Made by a program: the position numbers and the translations under genes
Origin: Zavarzinia marina
Lineage (GTDB): Bacteria; Pseudomonadota; Alphaproteobacteria; Zavarziniales; Zavarziniaceae
Assembly (NCBI RefSeq): GCF_021568905.1
Contig: NZ_JAKGSB010000001.1
Span: 682,001 to 746,000 of the forward strand
Direction: 5' to 3'
DNA: 64,000 nt
In this document: in pieces, positions 43,690 to 52,486 of the stretch
Position numbering within the stretch: the first letter of the stretch is position 1
Layout of the letters: every line of letters starts with the position of its first letter
Notes under the pieces: model-generated
The model's database searches: none
What the model was told of the DNA's origin: nothing
What the model saw: the letters and a program-made list of their open reading frames with translations, nothing else

Positions 43690-46600
43690 TCAGGCGGCCA
43701 TGGCGGCCGGGTCGATGACGTCCTGGAACGCCATGCCTTCCGGCACCACCAGGGCGGCGAAGTCGAACTGACCGGCGGTCAGGTCGGTGGTCGCCACACC
43801 CGCCAGGGTGATGCTGCCGTCGACACCGTTGCCGTCGGCCGTGGTGAAGGCCGAGAGGTCGATCACCGCGTTGCCGTCCATGTCGTCGGCGGTCACCGCC
43901 AGGACGTCGGCCAGAGACAGGACCGCGCCGTCGGCGGTGCGCAGACCGCCCAGGTTGATCATGTCCTCGGCGCCGAGGTCGGCGATGATGGCATCGACGT
44001 CGAGGCCGAGGTCCGGACCGCCCGCCATGAAGGCGAAAACGTCGGCACCCGAGCCGCCGAGCATGGCGACCGAAGCGCCGTCGATACCGAGAGCGACCAG
44101 GATGTCGGCTTCCGAGCCGCCGATCAGGTTGTCGTTGCCCTGATCCGCGACCAGGACGTCGCTGCCGGCACCGCCGAACATGTCGTCGTCGCCGGCATTG
44201 CCGACCAGCAGGTCGTTGCCGCGGAGGCCGTCGAGCAGGTCGTCGCCGGCGCCGCCCGCCATCGCGTCGGACTTGGTCCCGCCGGTCAGCGTGTCGTCGC
44301 CGGCGTCGAACACCAGCACGCCGTCGACGATCCGCACCGTGGCGTCGGCGAAGCGCAGTTCCTCGGCCTGGACCACGTCCGTGCCGTCCGGACCGACCAC
44401 CTTGAAGGCGGCCTGTTCGGTGTCGAGGGCGACGTCGCGAGCCGAGAGCAGACGGTTGTAGAGGTCGATGTCGCCGGCCGACATGCGGGTGATGGTGACA
44501 TCGGTGAAGGCGGCGTCGAAGCTGACCGCGTCCATGCCGGCGTCGCCGATCACGATGTCGTCGTCGCTGCCGCCCGCGAGCACGTCGTCGCGGGTGCCGC
44601 CATTGACGACGTCGTCGCCCATGCCGCCATCGTAGTCGTCGATGCCGACGGTACCGGCGATGACGTCGTCACCATTGGTGCCTTCGACCACATGGTCCTC
44701 GATGCCGGCGCCGTCCAGTTCGTAGATCGCGGTGGTGCCGCTGATCTCGTTGGCGGCGATCAGCAGCGGCTTGTGGGTCGGGCTGTCCTCGGCCGAGACG
44801 ACCTGCAGGGTTTCCGGCCCGATCTGGTCGAGCGAGAGGCCGTCGATATAGGTGACGAAGCTGGCATCGGCCGGCGACGTCACGTTGTAGACCATGATGC
44901 CGCTGTCGCGTTCCAGGCCGACGAAGGCGTAGATCTGGCCGTCGATGGTGGCGATGGTCACGCCTTCGGGCTCGGGGCCCTTGTTGTCCGAGCGGCCGTC
45001 GAATTCGCCGTTATCCGCGTTGAACAGTGCCGGGTGACGCTCGGCGATGATCTTCTCGAACTGATCGCCGCTGTCGAAGACGAGGTTGCCCTCGGCATCG
45101 AAGATGGTGAAGGAGCGGGTACCGTAAGTGTAGAGGGCGTCATAGTCGCCGTCGCCGTCGGTGTCGCCATCGATCGACGAGACGTTCAGGCGGCCGATGT
45201 TCTCGTCCTCCTGCAGGGCGTCGGCATCCGGGAAGGCATCCGGGTCGAGATCCAGGTCCTTCACGCGCTCGTTCTCGCCGCGGTCGTCGCCCTCGTTCGC
45301 CGTGACGAAGTAGGTCTGACCGCCCACGGTGAAGTTGGCGATGGCGTCGGGCATGAACATGCCCAGCACCGGGTGGGTCGCGATGTTGATCGCGTCGTCA
45401 CGGTCCGAGGCGTCGATGCCGAAGCCGTCGACGCTGTGGTCGATCGTGCCGAGCGGCAGGATGTCCGTGATCTCGTTGGTGGTGAGATCGAGGACCGCCA
45501 CCGAGTTGGCCTCCTGCAGGGTGACGAAGGCCTTGGAGCCGTCGGCCGAGACCGTGATGTATTCCGGCTCGACGTCGTCGGAGAAGGTTTTGCCCGGGAA
45601 GATCCGCACACCCTCGGCGCGGAGATCGTCCTCCATGCCGTCGAAGGCGGTGAAGCCGACCTGGGTGACCACGGCCGCATCGACGCCGCCGCTGATGTCG
45701 ACCACGGTGACCGAACCCTTCGGATCACCCGCGTCAACCGGCTCGCCCTCGTTGGCCGAGAGGATCTTGGTGCCGTCCGGCGAGAAGGTCACCATGTCCG
45801 GCAGGGCGCCGGCCTCGAAGCTGCCGAGGAAGGTGCCGTCGACGTCGAACAGGGCGATCTGGCCGTTGGCGGTGCCGTCCGCGTTCGGCACCGCCGCCGC
45901 GACCAGGCCGCCCTTGGTGGCGACCGAGGTCACGCCGCCGAAACCGTCGAGGTGGGAGAGATCCATCTCGCCGATCTTCACCGGGCTTTCCGGATCGCTC
46001 AGGTCGAAGACGTCGATCCGCTCCTCGGCGCCGTTGGTGACGAAGAGGCGCATGGTCTCGGTGTCATAGGCGGAAACTTCGGAGCCCGCCTCGCCCGAAC
46101 CGCTGTCGGCGACGCCGAGCAGGGTGGCGCCGATTTCCTTCGTGCCCACCGGGGCGTCGACGGTGTCGGAGCGCTCGGCGAGGTTCTGGATGCGCGAGTC
46201 GAGACCCATCGAGGTGTCTTCGACGTCGAACGGGGTCTCGCTGTAGTTCTCTTCGAGATAGTCGGCGAAGGCCGCCTGCTCGGCCATGGCGACCGGCATG
46301 TCGACACGATCGCTGATCAGCTCGGGGAACGGATAGCTGTCGCCGCCGTCGGCCAGGAAGCCGAGGGTGACCATGCGGATTTCCTGGGCCGGATCGGCCA
46401 CCAGGACACCGTCCTGAACCAGGACCTGGGTCGGGATGCCGTCCTGGTCCACCAAGGCGACCGACTGCACGCGCGAGCCGACCTCGGCGTCCGGATCATA
46501 GGAGAAGTGGACGCCCGCGACCTGGGCGAAGCTGCCCGGGGTGGCGCCTTCGGCGACGCCGGCCACCGCATGCTCCAGGATCTGGAACAGGCCCTCGGCG

Positions 46601-48129
46601 GTCACGGTGACGATCGACAGCGCATTGTTGAAGCGCAGCGAGTTCTCGAGGTCGAGCTGGCTGATGTCGCCCGCTTCCTTGCCCGCCTCCGGATTGGCCG
46701 ACGGCGGCAGGAATTCCGGATCGCCGGTGCCGATGACCTGGATCTCGCCGATCGGGGCGCGGATGCCGCCGCCGTTCTTCAGCGAGACCTGGACGGTGTC
46801 GTCGATTTCACGGGCGGCCGCCAGATTGGCGTCGGCGGTCAGATTGCCGAGATTGGTCTCCTCGGTGCGGACCGCTTCGCGACGGCCTTCGAGGAAGACG
46901 TCGGTCTGGCCGTAGATTTCGCCGTCCTTCGCGACGATCAGCTCGTTGACCGCCTCGGTCAGGGTGCCGACCAGATCGCCCTTGGTGCCGTCGGCGAAGG
47001 CGGCGTCGGTGTCACCCCAGAGCTCCTCGACCGTCTGCTCGTCGGCGACATAGGCGCCCGAGACGTCCGCGTCGATGCTCTCGGGAATGATCACGCCGTT
47101 GTCGTCGAAGGTGACGACCAGGCGACCGACGTAGGAATATTCATTGGCGGTCGAGACGATGGCGACCGGGTCGCCGTCGGCATTGGTGGTCATGAACGGG
47201 TAGTCGTCCTGCGCCGTGTCGCCCGGCGCCAGACGGTCGGTGCCGTCGGCCGAGAGGGTGTGGGAGCCGGCGGCGACGATCACGTCGATCCCGCTCATCA
47301 GCGGCGCCAGTTCCTTCTCGAGGTTGATGTCCTGCAGGTGGGTCAGCAGGACGATCTTGTCGATGCCCTGGGCGATCAGGTCGTCGACATAGGGCTGCAG
47401 CACGGAGGCGAGCTGGGCCATGTCGTTCTCGACGTCGCCGATCACCTCGGTCGCGCCCGGCGACGAGATGTCCTTCAGGATCTGGGTCGTCGCACCGACG
47501 ACGCCGATCTTCTCGCCGTTTTCTTCGATGATGGTGGCGGGAGCGATCTTCGGGGGCGCCTCGCCGGCCAGCGATTCCGCCGGGCCGCTGGCGAAATCCT
47601 CGGCCGGCAGGATCTCGTCGGTGTAGAGCGACGAGAGGTTCGGGTCGTTGGAGAAGTCGAAATTGGCGGACAGATAGGGGAACAGGGTGCCCATCCAGCG
47701 ATCGTCGCCGAGTTCGGCGCCGCGGTAGTCCTGGCGGATCAGTTCGGCGAGGACGCTGGTGCCCTGGTCGTATTCATGGTTGCCGAGGGCCGAAGCCTGG
47801 AAGCCCATGATGTTGAGCATGGCGATGTCGACGCGGCCCAGACCCTCGCGCAGATCGGCGTAGGAGTCGGCGTCGCCGTCGCCGTCGACATCCGCCGGCA
47901 GACCGTAGAATTCGTTCATCACCTCGTTCAGGACGCCGCGCAGGGCGCTATCGGCGCCGGCATTGAAGAACGGGCTGGGCAGGATGTTGTCACCGCCCGA
48001 AACCGTGATGGAATTCTCGTAGGTGTCTTCGAGCCAGTCGATGATGGCAGCGAAATTGGGCGCGCGCTCGATCGCGGCGAGGCCGGCTTCCTGGTCCGAA
48101 GCGTGCAGGATCTGCAACGTATAGGTCAT
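43690..48129 (-). CDS. Secreted RTX 5'-nucleotidase with beta-propeller domain
   Basis: The 1479-aa modular exoprotein has no N-terminal signal and fits type I export. Residues about 1-340 are a UshA-like metallophosphatase (LQILHASDQEA, SGGDNIL, ALGNHEYDQG, LLTHLQD, AAGSHT), though the first motif has S-D-Q where D-x-H is usual. Residues 380-640 are the 5'-nucleotidase C-terminal domain (NLTADANLAAA, SLKNGGGIRAPIG). Residues 690-1180 are a choice-of-anchor-I/esterase-like propeller (FSPDGTKILSANEGEPVD). RTX repeats follow (GGAGDDLLDG types), then a T1SS-type end. The role is probably phosphate release from nucleotides outside the cell, in line with the PHO-box-like site upstream. Similar exoproteins occur in marine bacteria. 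Confidence 0.85.
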   Translation of the reverse strand: MTYTLQILHASDQEAGLAAIERAPNFAAIIDWLEDTYENSITVSGGDNILPSPFFNAGADSALRGVLNEVMNEFYGLPADVDGDGDADSYADLREGLGRVDIAMLNIMGFQASALGNHEYDQGTSVLAELIRQDYRGAELGDDRWMGTLFPYLSANFDFSNDPNLSSLYTDEILPAEDFASGPAESLAGEAPPKIAPATIIEENGEKIGVVGATTQILKDISSPGATEVIGDVENDMAQLASVLQPYVDDLIAQGIDKIVLLTHLQDINLEKELAPLMSGIDVIVAAGSHTLSADGTDRLAPGDTAQDDYPFMTTNADGDPVAIVSTANEYSYVGRLVVTFDDNGVIIPESIDADVSGAYVADEQTVEELWGDTDAAFADGTKGDLVGTLTEAVNELIVAKDGEIYGQTDVFLEGRREAVRTEETNLGNLTADANLAAAREIDDTVQVSLKNGGGIRAPIGEIQVIGTGDPEFLPPSANPEAGKEAGDISQLDLENSLRFNNALSIVTVTAEGLFQILEHAVAGVAEGATPGSFAQVAGVHFSYDPDAEVGSRVQSVALVDQDGIPTQVLVQDGVLVADPAQEIRMVTLGFLADGGDSYPFPELISDRVDMPVAMAEQAAFADYLEENYSETPFDVEDTSMGLDSRIQNLAERSDTVDAPVGTKEIGATLLGVADSGSGEAGSEVSAYDTETMRLFVTNGAEERIDVFDLSDPESPVKIGEMDLSHLDGFGGVTSVATKGGLVAAAVPNADGTANGQIALFDVDGTFLGSFEAGALPDMVTFSPDGTKILSANEGEPVDAGDPKGSVTVVDISGGVDAAVVTQVGFTAFDGMEDDLRAEGVRIFPGKTFSDDVEPEYITVSADGSKAFVTLQEANSVAVLDLTTNEITDILPLGTIDHSVDGFGIDASDRDDAINIATHPVLGMFMPDAIANFTVGGQTYFVTANEGDDRGENERVKDLDLDPDAFPDADALQEDENIGRLNVSSIDGDTDGDGDYDALYTYGTRSFTIFDAEGNLVFDSGDQFEKIIAERHPALFNADNGEFDGRSDNKGPEPEGVTIATIDGQIYAFVGLERDSGIMVYNVTSPADASFVTYIDGLSLDQIGPETLQVVSAEDSPTHKPLLIAANEISGTTAIYELDGAGIEDHVVEGTNGDDVIAGTVGIDDYDGGMGDDVVNGGTRDDVLAGGSDDDIVIGDAGMDAVSFDAAFTDVTITRMSAGDIDLYNRLLSARDVALDTEQAAFKVVGPDGTDVVQAEELRFADATVRIVDGVLVFDAGDDTLTGGTKSDAMAGGAGDDLLDGLRGNDLLVGNAGDDDMFGGAGSDVLVADQGNDNLIGGSEADILVALGIDGASVAMLGGSGADVFAFMAGGPDLGLDVDAIIADLGAEDMINLGGLRTADGAVLSLADVLAVTADDMDGNAVIDLSAFTTADGNGVDGSITLAGVATTDLTAGQFDFAALVVPEGMAFQDVIDPAAMAA

Positions 48130-48186
48130 TTGAACTCCACCCCCATAACTTTGGCGTCATGTGGCGGGAAGAGTGCCAAGGTCGTT

Positions 48187-48215
48187 TGACGGTCTGGTGA
48201 CGGTTCCGGAACAGT
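48187..48215 (-). promoter_or_regulatory. PHO-box-like triple direct repeat
   Basis: Read on the minus strand: ACTGTTC-CGGA, ACCGTCA-CCAG, ACCGTCA, with exact 11-bp spacing. PhoB boxes are 7-mers of C-T-G-T-C-A-type separated by 4 bp. It lies 58-86 bp before the nucleotidase start, where an activator would sit. Function and position agree, but PhoB binding is inferred. Confidence 0.65.
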
Positions 48216-48243
48216 CTCGCTAAATCTGGCCGGGCGCTTTTCC

Positions 48244-49074
48244 TCAGTCCGCCACCCATCCGCTCTCGTCCGCCTCGAGCCAGCGGACGCTGTCCTCGAG
48301 CAGGAAATCGATGGCGTGGACCACCGTGCCCCGCTCGTTCAGGAAGCATAGATTGTAACAGGGTGTCTGCACGCCATAGCCGACCCGAAAGGCATCGCCG
48401 GAGAAATCGGGCCAGCACGGGTGATTGGTCGAGCGCGGCGCCGAGAACGGAATCCCGGCGACGGCGCCGCTGAGCGTATAGTGGCAATGGCCGAAGAAGA
48501 TGTGGCGCAGGACGTCGCGATGCGCGGCGAGCAGCGCCGTCATCTCGCGCTCGTGGACGAGACCGATGGTATCCGCATTGGCGACATGGACCGGCAGGGG
48601 ATTGTGATGCATGAACAGGAACGCCGCCTGCCCCGCCGCCCGCGCCCCGTCGAGCACATGGCCGAGCCAGGCCCGGCGCCTTTCGCAATAATGTCCGGCA
48701 TGGCTGCCGGCGGTCACCGTGTCGAGATAGACGAAGAGGCCGGCGGGCGTCTCCTCCGTCCACTGCAGGAAACCGTCGGCGTCCCGCGCCGTCTCTGGAA
48801 AGACCGCGGCGAAGGTCTCGCGATCGTCGTGATTGCCGATCAGCAGCCGGGGCGCCTGGTCGCCGGCGAGGCCGCTCGCCTCGATCATCGCGCGCAGCCG
48901 GCGGTAGCTTTCCGCATCCCCCTTGTGGGTCAGATCGCCCGTGATGACGACGCGGTCGGCGTCGCCGTGAAAACTCTTCACATGGGCGAGGCAAGCGGCG
49001 AAATTCCGAACCGGATCGGCATCGAGGATCGGTCCGTCATGGATATGGACATCGGATATGTGGACGAGCTTCAT
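48244..49074 (-). CDS. Calcineurin-like metallophosphoesterase, CpdA type
   Basis: The 276-aa phosphodiesterase has all class III metal motifs: ISDVHIHD, VITGDLTHKGD, LIGNHDDRE, FLFMHHNPL and FFGHCHYTL. The layout is that of cAMP phosphodiesterase CpdA and related enzymes. No signal peptide is visible, so it acts in the cytoplasm. It lies upstream of the PHO-box-controlled nucleotidase gene on the same strand, but with 114 bp and the operator between them. The substrate could be a cyclic nucleotide or a phosphodiester. Confidence 0.85.
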   Translation of the reverse strand: MKLVHISDVHIHDGPILDADPVRNFAACLAHVKSFHGDADRVVITGDLTHKGDAESYRRLRAMIEASGLAGDQAPRLLIGNHDDRETFAAVFPETARDADGFLQWTEETPAGLFVYLDTVTAGSHAGHYCERRRAWLGHVLDGARAAGQAAFLFMHHNPLPVHVANADTIGLVHEREMTALLAAHRDVLRHIFFGHCHYTLSGAVAGIPFSAPRSTNHPCWPDFSGDAFRVGYGVQTPCYNLCFLNERGTVVHAIDFLLEDSVRWLEADESGWVAD

Positions 49075-49152
49075 GGCCGGCCTCCGAATGTGGTCGGCCT
49101 CCATGCATAGGAAATTTGCGTTGCAGTCCCGTTACGGCCGGGTTCCCGCACC

Positions 49153-49767
49153 ATGACCGGGCACGAGCGGACGGACGCGGCCGGGCTGGCCGCGCGCTTC
49201 CAGGCCGCCCTCGCGCGAGGCGCCCATGGCGAGGCGCTGCCCCTCGCCGAACGCCTGCTGGTTCTGATGCCCGATCATGCCGGACTTCATTACAATCGTG
49301 GCCTCCTCCTCCGGAAACTCGGGCGCGACGCCGACGCCGTGCCGGCCTTCGACGCGGCGCTGGCGCTGGACCGCCATCACGCCAATGCCCTCTTCGAGAA
49401 GGCAGCCGCGCTGTTCGATCTGGGGGCCGTCGAGACGGCGGCGGCGCTGTTCACCGCCTATCTCGACATGCGGCCGGAAGATGCCGACGCGCGGCTCAAT
49501 CTCGGCAATGCCCTGCTGGGCCTCGGCCGGGCGGGTGACGCCCTCGGCCATCTGCGCCGGGCCCATGCCCAGGCCCCCTCGCCCCTCACGATCCGGGCGC
49601 TGGCCGTGGCACTGCGCGATACCGGCGACCTCGCGGGCTGCCGCGCCATGCTGGGCGAACTGCCGGCGGACGAGCCCCAGGCGGCGGCGCTGCGCCTCAA
49701 GATCCTGACCCAGGGGGCCAAGGGCGCGCTTCGCCTCGATCCCGCTCAGTTCCCGCCGGCGCGGTAG
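49153..49767 (+). CDS. TPR-repeat protein
   Basis: The 204-aa protein is made of about four tetratricopeptide units (ALPLAERLLVLMPDHAGLHY, AVPAFDAALALDRHHANALF, AAALFTAYLDMRPEDADARL, ALGHLRRAHAQAPSPLTIRA). No signal or membrane segment is seen, so it is probably a cytoplasmic scaffold. It is divergent from the phosphoesterase gene. Its last 22 bp overlap the convergent gene at 49746. Confidence 0.7.
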   Translation: MTGHERTDAAGLAARFQAALARGAHGEALPLAERLLVLMPDHAGLHYNRGLLLRKLGRDADAVPAFDAALALDRHHANALFEKAAALFDLGAVETAAALFTAYLDMRPEDADARLNLGNALLGLGRAGDALGHLRRAHAQAPSPLTIRALAVALRDTGDLAGCRAMLGELPADEPQAAALRLKILTQGAKGALRLDPAQFPPAR

Positions 49768-50450
49768 TGGCGGCGGTAGAAGCCGCGCTCTTCCTGCAGG
49801 CCGTCCTCGATCGCGAGGTGACGTTCGAAACCCTCGGCATCGAAGGCGCCGGTCTCGATCTCGATGGCTTGGCGCTTCACCGGCCAGCCCTGGGCGACGG
49901 GGGTGCCGGCGGGCAGCACGCCTTCGAAAGCCGGATCGGTCCAGAGCGCCGGGAAATGCACGAAACCGTCCCTGAAGCGGTCGCAGTCGACGATGCCGGT
50001 CAGGGTGCGAAACGGCAGGTCGGTCCGGTTCGCCGGATGGCCGAACAGCATGGACCAGCCTTCGGGCAGGTCGACGGTCCAGAAATTGGTGAACTTCAGG
50101 ACGAATTGGCCGGTCGGCACGGCGGGCACGCCCGTCGCCTGTTCCGGCACATGGAGGCCCAGGGGGGATCGGGTCAGCCGGCTGCGGGGGTCGCGCGGCG
50201 GATCCCAGTCCCAGGAGAATTCGCCGTTCGCGACCGTCACATCGGTCGCCAGCGGGAACAGGATGCCGGCCTGCATGGCATCGACGAAGGGCGGACATTG
50301 CTTCACCGTCCGCACCTCGGCCCCGGCGAGGGCGGCGCTTTCGGCCGTCGCCGGCATCCGCTTCAGCCAGTCCGGCAGATGGCCGGCGGCCAGCGTCGGC
50401 TTCGGCAGGATCGTTTCGTATCCGGGCAGGCAGGCGAAGCGGATCTTCAT
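49746..50450 (-). CDS. Conserved hypothetical protein at the end of the Pot operon
   Basis: I do not recognise the function of this 234-aa protein. It opens MKIRFACLPGYETILPKPT and contains TVKQCPPFVDAMQAGI and TGQFVLKFTNFWTVDLPEGW. It is rich in Pro and Trp with no membrane segment. Such openings occur in a family of bacterial and phage-linked proteins of unknown role. It starts inside the end of the PotC-like gene (4-bp overlap), so it is expressed with a polyamine-type transporter. Confidence 0.6.
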   Translation of the reverse strand: MKIRFACLPGYETILPKPTLAAGHLPDWLKRMPATAESAALAGAEVRTVKQCPPFVDAMQAGILFPLATDVTVANGEFSWDWDPPRDPRSRLTRSPLGLHVPEQATGVPAVPTGQFVLKFTNFWTVDLPEGWSMLFGHPANRTDLPFRTLTGIVDCDRFRDGFVHFPALWTDPAFEGVLPAGTPVAQGWPVKRQAIEIETGAFDAEGFERHLAIEDGLQEERGFYRRHYRAGGN

Positions 50451-51286
50451 CCCTTGCGTCTCGTCAGCAGCGTATGCGTGACGGCGACGATAATGGTGAT
50501 GGCGACGAAGATCACGCCGATCGCGTTGATCATGGGCGAAAGCCCGAAGCGCATGCGCGAACCGATCTCCGTGACCAGGGTCCAGGAACTGCCGATGGCG
50601 AAGAAGGTCGTGTTGTAATTCTCGATCGACTGCAGGAAGGAGATCACGCAGGCGGTCAGGATGGTCGGCATCAGGAACGGCAGGGTCACGCGGCGGAACA
50701 GGAACAGCGGCGAGGCCCCGAGGTCGAGGGCCGCCTCCTCCAGCGTGCGGTCCTGGCGCTGCAGGCGCGCCATCAGCATCAGCATGCAATAGGAGGCGAT
50801 GAAGGAGGTCTGGGCGATGGCGGCGGTAAAGAGCCCGGCCTGGACCGAGAAGAAGTCGCGCCAGAAGATCATTGTGGTGACGCCGAGGACGACACCGGGC
50901 ATCAGCACCGGCGAGACCAGAACGGTATAAAGCAGCGTATTGGCCCGCGACTGCATGCGCGTCAGGATCATGGCGCCGGCGACGCCGAGGGGAATGGACA
51001 GCACGATGACGCCGCCCGCGATCAACAGGGAATGCATCAGGCCCTGGACGAAGCGGGTATCGCCCGGCAGTTCCTCGAACCACTTCAGCGTGAAGCCCTG
51101 CCAGTCGGTGACGGACGGCATGGGCGACTGGTTGAAGGCCGCCGCCACCATGAACAGCAGCGGCAGGAACATATAGGCGAAGAAGACGACGACATAGAGA
51201 TTGAGAACGGCATCGCCCCATTCGACGCGGCGGCGGCGATGGGCGGGGGCGGCGGCCTGGCCGGCGGCGGAAACGGAGACGGTCAT
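50447..51286 (-). CDS. PotC-like ABC transporter permease
   Basis: The 279-aa inner-membrane permease has six hydrophobic segments. The EAA loop that contacts the ATPase is LEEAALDLGASPLFLFRRVTLP. It pairs with the PotB-like permease encoded upstream (4-bp overlap) and belongs to a spermidine/putrescine-type importer. The start at 51286 gives the usual short cytoplasmic N terminus. Confidence 0.9.
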   Translation of the reverse strand: MTVSVSAAGQAAAPAHRRRRVEWGDAVLNLYVVVFFAYMFLPLLFMVAAAFNQSPMPSVTDWQGFTLKWFEELPGDTRFVQGLMHSLLIAGGVIVLSIPLGVAGAMILTRMQSRANTLLYTVLVSPVLMPGVVLGVTTMIFWRDFFSVQAGLFTAAIAQTSFIASYCMLMLMARLQRQDRTLEEAALDLGASPLFLFRRVTLPFLMPTILTACVISFLQSIENYNTTFFAIGSSWTLVTEIGSRMRFGLSPMINAIGVIFVAITIIVAVTHTLLTRRKG

Positions 51287-52482
51287 TTCGCGATATCCCG
51301 GATGCCGACCTTGAAGATGCGCATGGTCGCGAAGATGAAGATCACGCAGGCGACCAGCAGGGCGAGGGAATAGGCCGAACCCTGGTTCCAGCTGTCCGCC
51401 TCGAAGAAGCGCCGGTAGATGAGCTGGCTGAACCAGTCGGGATGCAGGCCGCGGCCGACGATTTCCGGCGCCGCGATCGAACCGGCCGAGAGCATGAAGG
51501 TCATGATCGCGCCGACGGCGATGCCGGGCTTGGCATGGGGAATGACCACCCGGGTGTGGATACGCCAGCTCGACGCGCCGAGATCGCGCGCGGCTTCGAG
51601 CTGATTGGGGTCCAGGGTGTCGATCGTGTTGTAGATCGGGAACACCATGAACAGCACATAGGCATAGACCATCACCAGGAACACGGCGCCGTTGGAGGCG
51701 ACGAAGCGGATCCCCTCCCCGGCCTCGAGGTCGATGAAGCCGAGGGCATCGAACAGCGAATTCAGGATGCCGTTCTTCTCCAGGATCATGACCCACGAGA
51801 AGATGCGCAGCAGCTCGTTGATGGCATAGGGAATGACCAGCAGCAGCAGCATGACCGTCAGCTTGCCCTTGCTCCGGGTCGTCGCGGCGACGAAGGCGAC
51901 CGGATAGCAGATCAGGAAACTGAGCACGGTGACGCAGAGGGCATAGAACAGCGTCAGCACGAAGATACGGACGTGGACCATGCTCATCGTGGTGAAATTC
52001 TCGAAGGAATAACGCTCCTTCATGCCCGCCTCGCCGGAGGACGTATCCTCCCGGGCTTCGAGGTCCGCGATCCGGCCTTCGAGCGTCGCGACCTTGGCCG
52101 CGATCTCGGCCAGCCGCGCGTCGCGATCGGCCGGGGACAGGCGCGCCGCGGCGCCGCCCGAAGGCCCGGCCCCCGGAACGCCGATGGTCGGGCCGCCCAT
52201 CGAAGGCGCACCGAAGGACGGCACCCCGGACGATGGCGCGCTTTCCGCCTCGGCCTGGGCGTGAAGGTCCGCCGCTTCCTGGTCGAGCTGGAATTTCTCG
52301 GTATAGGCGCGGTCGATTTCGATGGCGATCATCGCCGTCTCGCCCGCGCGATCCTCGTAGATGAAGGCGCGCTGGATGGTGCGGACGCCGGGGACCAGGA
52401 TCATCAGCAGAACCCAGGCCGCGACCAGGGCGACGAAGAGGACCGTCAGGCCCCGGCCGTAGGTCTTGATCAGGGCGTGCAT
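51283..52482 (-). CDS. PotB-like ABC permease with a periplasmic insert
   Basis: The 399-aa permease is about 110 residues longer than usual PotB. After the first membrane helix (VLFVALVAAWVLLMILVPG) there is an insert at about 45-155. It consists of a polar helix (AYTEKFQLDQEAADLHAQAE), a Gly/Pro/Ser linker and a charged coiled coil (DARLAEIAAKVATLEGRIAD). The remaining five helices and the EAA loop (LEAARDLGASSWRIHTRVVIP) are normal. The insert faces the periplasm and might touch the binding protein or a partner. Confidence 0.9.
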   Translation of the reverse strand: MHALIKTYGRGLTVLFVALVAAWVLLMILVPGVRTIQRAFIYEDRAGETAMIAIEIDRAYTEKFQLDQEAADLHAQAEAESAPSSGVPSFGAPSMGGPTIGVPGAGPSGGAAARLSPADRDARLAEIAAKVATLEGRIADLEAREDTSSGEAGMKERYSFENFTTMSMVHVRIFVLTLFYALCVTVLSFLICYPVAFVAATTRSKGKLTVMLLLLVIPYAINELLRIFSWVMILEKNGILNSLFDALGFIDLEAGEGIRFVASNGAVFLVMVYAYVLFMVFPIYNTIDTLDPNQLEAARDLGASSWRIHTRVVIPHAKPGIAVGAIMTFMLSAGSIAAPEIVGRGLHPDWFSQLIYRRFFEADSWNQGSAYSLALLVACVIFIFATMRIFKVGIRDIAK

Positions 52483-52486
52483 GGCG

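Noticed and set aside
44692-48189. 1165-codon plus-strand frame over the RTX nucleotidase
   Set aside because: Its composition (Gly, Asp, Val, Arg rich) is what the antisense of an acidic RTX gene gives, and the minus strand has clear domains.
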